Assembly (NCBI RefSeq): GCF_020539865.1
Contig: NZ_JAJBQV010000041.1
Span: 1 to 17,211, forward strand
Source: Megasphaera elsdenii
GTDB taxonomy: Bacteria > Bacillota > Negativicutes > Veillonellales > Megasphaeraceae
Length of the DNA: 17,211 nt
Direction: 5' to 3'
The notes under the pieces were generated by a model, which was not told the DNA's origin, did no database searches, and was given only the letters and a program-made list of their open reading frames with translations. Numbering within the stretch: position 1 is the first letter of the stretch; each line of letters starts with the position of its first letter. Below are positions 14,930 to 17,211 of the stretch, in pieces. A program made the position numbers and the translations under genes.

Positions 14930-15383
14930 ATTTTTTTACCTCATTTTCTACAGCCTGCCAGCGGCTGCCGTGGAAATCAAAATGGAACAGGCGGTCTGTA
15001 GGACTCGTCTTTTCGATAGTGACAATGGCAGCGTCGTCAGGCAGGCGATCTGGGAATTTTTCCGACCATTCGATGACGGTCACGCCGCTTTCGAGATAGT
15101 CGTCGAATCCCAGGTCATCTAATTCGTATTCTTCTTCCAACCGATAAAAATCGAAATGCTGGAGGGAAAGGGTATTCTCATAATAATTCAGGATAGTGAA
15201 CGTCGGGCTGACGACGACATCGTCAATCCCCATGCCCTGGGCAATGCCCTGGACGAAATGTGTCTTACCGGCGCCGAGATCGCCGCGCAGGGCCAGGACA
15301 TCGCCGTCGCCGAGGACCGGCCCCAAGGCCTTGCCCAAAGCGATCGTATCCGCTTCTGAATGAGTTGCTACATCAAAGGTCAT
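14913..15383 (-). CDS. tsaE: t6A-modification ATPase TsaE
   Basis: TsaE is a small P-loop ATPase that drives turnover of the TsaB-TsaD complex. The 156-residue protein has Walker A GDLGAGKT at 34-41, SPTF at 59-62, and the family's HFDFYRLEEEYELDDLGF and VTVIEWSEKFPD blocks. AAGGAG precedes the ATG by 6 bases. It lies 12 bases after thiL and overlaps tsaB at its end. All motifs are intact. Confidence 0.96.
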   Translation of the reverse strand: MTFDVATHSEADTIALGKALGPVLGDGDVLALRGDLGAGKTHFVQGIAQGMGIDDVVVSPTFTILNYYENTLSLQHFDFYRLEEEYELDDLGFDDYLESGVTVIEWSEKFPDRLPDDAAIVTIEKTSPTDRLFHFDFHGSRWQAVENEVKKYALSH

Positions 15384-15395
15384 AGTCTTCTCCTT

Positions 15396-16370
15396 TTAAA
15401 AATGGGTCCACCCCGTCGGCGGCAGGACCTGTTCGCCCCCATCGTGGCGAAGCAAGACCTGGCCGGGTCCCGGACGGACGATTCCGATAGGCGTCACAGC
15501 CGGATAGTCGGCCTGCAGGGCCTGGAAATCGCCAAGGGCCATAGTGAAGACCAGTTCATAGTCTTCACCGCCATTGAAGACGAATTTCCAAATGTCCTTG
15601 CCCGTTGCCGCAGCCCAGGCTTTCAATTCACCGCTCGTCGGCACTTTGTCCCGGTCGATGACCAGTTCGACGCCGCTAGCCTTAGCGATTTCATTGGATT
15701 CACTGGCCAGGCCATCGCTAATGTCGTTCAGGCTGTGGCAATGATGTTGCACTAATAACCGGCCCAGGGAAATCTGCGGTTCCGGGTACTGGTGCGCTTT
15801 CTTCAAAGCTTCGTAGCCGTTCTGACCGGCCAGGAGCACATCCAGGCCGCCAGCCGAATCGCCGATGGTATGGGATACGGCAATGACGTCGCCTGCCTGG
15901 GCCCCGCTGCGCAGCAGGGATTTCCCAGCTTCGATTTCACCAAAAGCAGCCACCGTGATAACGACGCCTTCTTTGGACATGACCGTATCACCGCCGAGGA
16001 TATTGACTTTATACGTACGGCAAATATCCTTGATGCCGCGGTACATTTCGATGACATCATCGACGTCCATCTGCGGCGCCAAAGCCGTCGATAAGACGAT
16101 ATGCGTCGGTACGGCACCCATGGCCGCAATGTCACTGAGGTTGGAAGCGACAGCCTTGAAACCGACGTCGTGCCAAGTCGCCGTCTGACCGATGATGAAA
16201 TGGCTGTTTTGGACCATCGTATCGATGACAGCCACTTGCTGCCAGCCTGGCGTCGTCGTGTAGACAGCCCCGTCATCGCCGATGCCGACGACGACGTTCT
16301 CTTTATGATAGAGCGTATCCTCTTTAATGGCATCGATGAATCCAAATTCACCAATATCTGAAATTTTCAT
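15396..16370 (-). CDS. thiL: thiamine-monophosphate kinase
   Basis: ThiL phosphorylates thiamine monophosphate with ATP to thiamine diphosphate, the active cofactor. The 324-residue PurM/AIR-synthase-fold enzyme shows GIGDDGAV (29-36, Mg-ATP binding), SNLSDIAAMGA, the GGDT motif and NDISDGLASES in order, as in other ThiL proteins. GGAGG lies 7 bases before the ATG. It follows the UPF0158 gene by 18 bases and precedes tsaE by 12, the common thiL-tsaE-tsaB-rimI-tsaD order. No TPP riboswitch is visible upstream, so it is probably expressed constitutively with the operon. Confidence 0.97.
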   Translation of the reverse strand: MKISDIGEFGFIDAIKEDTLYHKENVVVGIGDDGAVYTTTPGWQQVAVIDTMVQNSHFIIGQTATWHDVGFKAVASNLSDIAAMGAVPTHIVLSTALAPQMDVDDVIEMYRGIKDICRTYKVNILGGDTVMSKEGVVITVAAFGEIEAGKSLLRSGAQAGDVIAVSHTIGDSAGGLDVLLAGQNGYEALKKAHQYPEPQISLGRLLVQHHCHSLNDISDGLASESNEIAKASGVELVIDRDKVPTSGELKAWAAATGKDIWKFVFNGGEDYELVFTMALGDFQALQADYPAVTPIGIVRPGPGQVLLRHDGGEQVLPPTGWTHF

Positions 16371-16388
16371 AATCGAGCCTCCGCGACG

Positions 16389-16796
16389 TTATTCTTCATA
16401 ATCGATATGGTTGTCTTCGCACCATTTCTTGGCAATTTTGCGAAATTCCATGCGCTGGAAAGTATACCAGAACTGGACCAGGCCCATGTCCTTCAATTCC
16501 CGTTCCAACTGGGTTACGGTCTTGCCGGCTTCGATAGACTGCTGGAAAGCGGCCCGCTGCTTCGGGTCCTTCATCATGGGGACGAAGCCCTTGATCATTT
16601 CTGGCAGGTCCAGGTCAGCCTGGGTCGGCAGCTTGATATACGCGTCGGGATTAGCCGTCACTTCGTTTTCCGCCTTGTCATCCCCAGGGATTTCCGTAAC
16701 CAAGGCCATATGGCCGTCATTTTTATTCAAATAAAACTTAAGATATGGGTTGTTCAATTCAAAAGCTTTCAATAACTCTTCGATTTGGACTGTCAT
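16389..16796 (-). CDS. UPF0158-like protein of unknown function
   Basis: This 135-residue soluble acidic protein has no signal or membrane segment. Its C-terminal half resembles the UPF0158 pattern: a PDAYIKLP block (50-57), an MIKGFVP segment (67-73), an RAAFQQSIEAGKTVTQLERELKD region and FWYTFQRMEFRKIAKKWCEDN (109-129), where the family has a Trp-Tyr-x-Phe motif and a closing Trp. That assignment rests on pattern memory and is moderate. No biochemical role is known to me. The ATG at 16796 has AAAAGGAAG 8 bases upstream; a GTG three codons earlier is less well placed. It is the first gene of the thiL-tsa operon. Confidence 0.8.
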   Translation of the reverse strand: MTVQIEELLKAFELNNPYLKFYLNKNDGHMALVTEIPGDDKAENEVTANPDAYIKLPTQADLDLPEMIKGFVPMMKDPKQRAAFQQSIEAGKTVTQLERELKDMGLVQFWYTFQRMEFRKIAKKWCEDNHIDYEE

Positions 16797-16832
16797 AGCG
16801 TACACTTCCTTTTCACATTTTGCGATGACTCT

Positions 16833-16861
16833 ATTATAGCATGGATAGGGCCGAGCCTAAA
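16833..16861 (-). promoter_or_regulatory. promoter of the UPF0158-thiL-tsa operon
   Basis: TATAAT (16833-16838) is preceded by TGC, a full extended -10, with TTTAGG (16856-16861) 17 bases further upstream. The weak -35 is compensated by the extended -10. No other good promoter is evident down to the response-regulator terminator. Confidence 0.7.
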
Positions 16862-16867
16862 GTGGGT

Positions 16868-16900
16868 AAAAGGGCTTGTCGCACGACGACAAGCCCTTTT
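16868..16900. terminator. 14-bp perfect terminator hairpin
   Basis: AAAAGGGCTTGTCG (16868-16881) pairs perfectly with CGACAAGCCCTTTT (16887-16900) around CACGA. It works as a second barrier after the rRNA/tRNA unit and lies just upstream of the operon promoter. Confidence 0.85.
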
Positions 16901-16901
16901 A

Positions 16902-16920
16902 AGTTGTTAGTGGTTAGCTA
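16902..16920. repeat. TTAG-rich intergenic repeat, copy 3
   Basis: It begins AGTTGTTAGTGG, identical to 3500-3511, followed by TTAGCTA. It lies between the hairpins at 16868-16900 and 16931-16953, the same sandwich as at 6857-6896. Confidence 0.5.
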
Positions 16921-16921
16921 A

Positions 16922-16953
16922 AGAAAAAAAGACTGCCACAAAATGTGACAGTC
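16922..16953 (-). terminator. terminator after tRNA-Arg
   Basis: GACTGCCACA (16931-16940) pairs with TGTGACAGTC (16944-16953) at 9 of 10 positions. On the minus strand the stem is followed by a run of seven T before CTT. Confidence 0.85.
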
Positions 16954-16961
16954 CCTTTATG

Positions 16962-17038
16962 TGGTGACCCGGTAGGGATTCGAACCCTAGACCTACTGAT
17001 TCGTAGTCAGTCACTCTATCCAGCTGAGCTACCGAGTC
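16962..17038 (-). tRNA. tRNA-Arg (anticodon ACG)
   Basis: The 77-base gene has an encoded CCA (16962-16964). Acceptor arms GACTCGG and CCGGGTC pair with one G-U, the anticodon loop CTACGAA gives ACG (wobble A probably modified to inosine), and the T loop is GTTCGAATC. It is the last gene of the rRNA/tRNA unit. Confidence 0.97.
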
Positions 17039-17043
17039 ATGTG

Positions 17044-17067
17044 GGAATGAAAGCGAACCTTCATTCC
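17044..17067. repeat. hairpin between tRNA-Trp and tRNA-Arg
   Basis: GGAATGAA (17044-17051) and TTCATTCC (17060-17067) pair perfectly around an 8-base loop in the 37-base spacer. It has no T run on the transcribed strand and is probably a processing structure. Confidence 0.5.
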
Positions 17068-17075
17068 ATTTTTTC

Positions 17076-17151
17076 TGGCAGGGGCAGAAGGAATCGAACC
17101 CTCAACCAATGGTTTTGGAGACCACTACTCTACCAGTTGAGCTATACCCCT
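17076..17151 (-). tRNA. tRNA-Trp (anticodon CCA)
   Basis: The 76-base gene has an encoded CCA (17076-17078). Acceptor arms AGGGGTA and TGCCCCT pair, with the terminal pairs intact. The D arm has AGCTCAACTGGTAGAGT, the anticodon loop is CTCCAAA giving CCA, and the T loop is GTTCGATTC. It lies about 8 bases downstream of the 5S rRNA. Confidence 0.96.
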
Positions 17152-17158
17152 ACAAAAA

Positions 17159-17211
17159 TCAGCGGCTTCCTATCCTCCCAGGGGGCCTCCCCCCAAGTAC
17201 TTTCGGCGTTT
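17159..17211 (-). rRNA. 5S ribosomal RNA, 3' end only
   Basis: Read on the minus strand, CGCCGAAAGTACTTGGGGGG, then AGGCCCCCTGGGAGGATAGG and a GCCGC closing strand match the 3' part of bacterial 5S rRNA (loop E and helix IV region). The 5' half lies beyond the window edge. The exact 3' end is uncertain by a few bases. It shows that a full rRNA operon lies to the right. Confidence 0.9.

Noticed and set aside
16797..16867. TPP riboswitch controlling the thiL operon
   Set aside because: The leader between the -10 and the first start codon is under 40 bases and lacks any thi-box sequence.

Overview
The window reads as a chromosomal housekeeping region of a Firmicute with about 50-55% GC, most likely a Negativicutes bacterium close to Megasphaera/Veillonella. 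The pointers are strong GGAGG-type ribosome binding sites, sigma-A promoters with 17-bp spacers, a perfect CIRCE operator at groESL, tRNA genes with encoded CCA ends, an ANTAR-type two-component system, and the gene content. The taxonomic call is inference. Every convincing gene is on the minus strand, so transcription runs from high to low coordinates.

From the right end: the 3' end of a 5S rRNA is followed by tRNA-Trp and tRNA-Arg, the tail of an rRNA operon, and then by terminators. Next comes a long, tightly packed gene run, probably one operon from a promoter near 16833-16861: a UPF0158 protein, thiL, tsaE, tsaB, rimI, tsaD, a cytosolic HisKA_2 sensor kinase and its REC-ANTAR response regulator. 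This joins thiamine diphosphate synthesis, the tRNA t6A machinery, ribosomal protein acetylation and an RNA-binding antitermination regulator. The CIRCE-controlled groES-groEL operon follows, then a SotB-like efflux transporter that runs without an obvious terminator into a tRNA-Asn/tRNA-Glu unit.

The next operon (6727 to about 3521) encodes an ACT-domain threonine ammonia-lyase, an AAT-family amino-acid permease and RidA. Together these import and deaminate threonine or serine and remove the reactive enamine intermediate. A 430-bp gene-free stretch (3091-3520) holds a large nested hairpin and a REP/MITE-like inverted repeat. Left of it lie two tandem paralogous CBS-domain proteins and then guaA, GMP synthase. 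The first 441 bases have no confident gene. They hold the guaA terminator, a 13-bp hairpin and a structured segment with mutually exclusive helices around a Shine-Dalgarno-like sequence.

Most of the window is conserved core genome. The parts that ordinary annotation does not explain are the switch-like block at 1-185, the nested and REP-like elements at 3121-3520, and a TTAG-rich repeat that recurs beside hairpins at three intergenic sites. I did not find a clearly novel multi-gene system. The best candidates for something undescribed are the structured block at the left edge and the coupling of an ANTAR two-component pair to the t6A operon.
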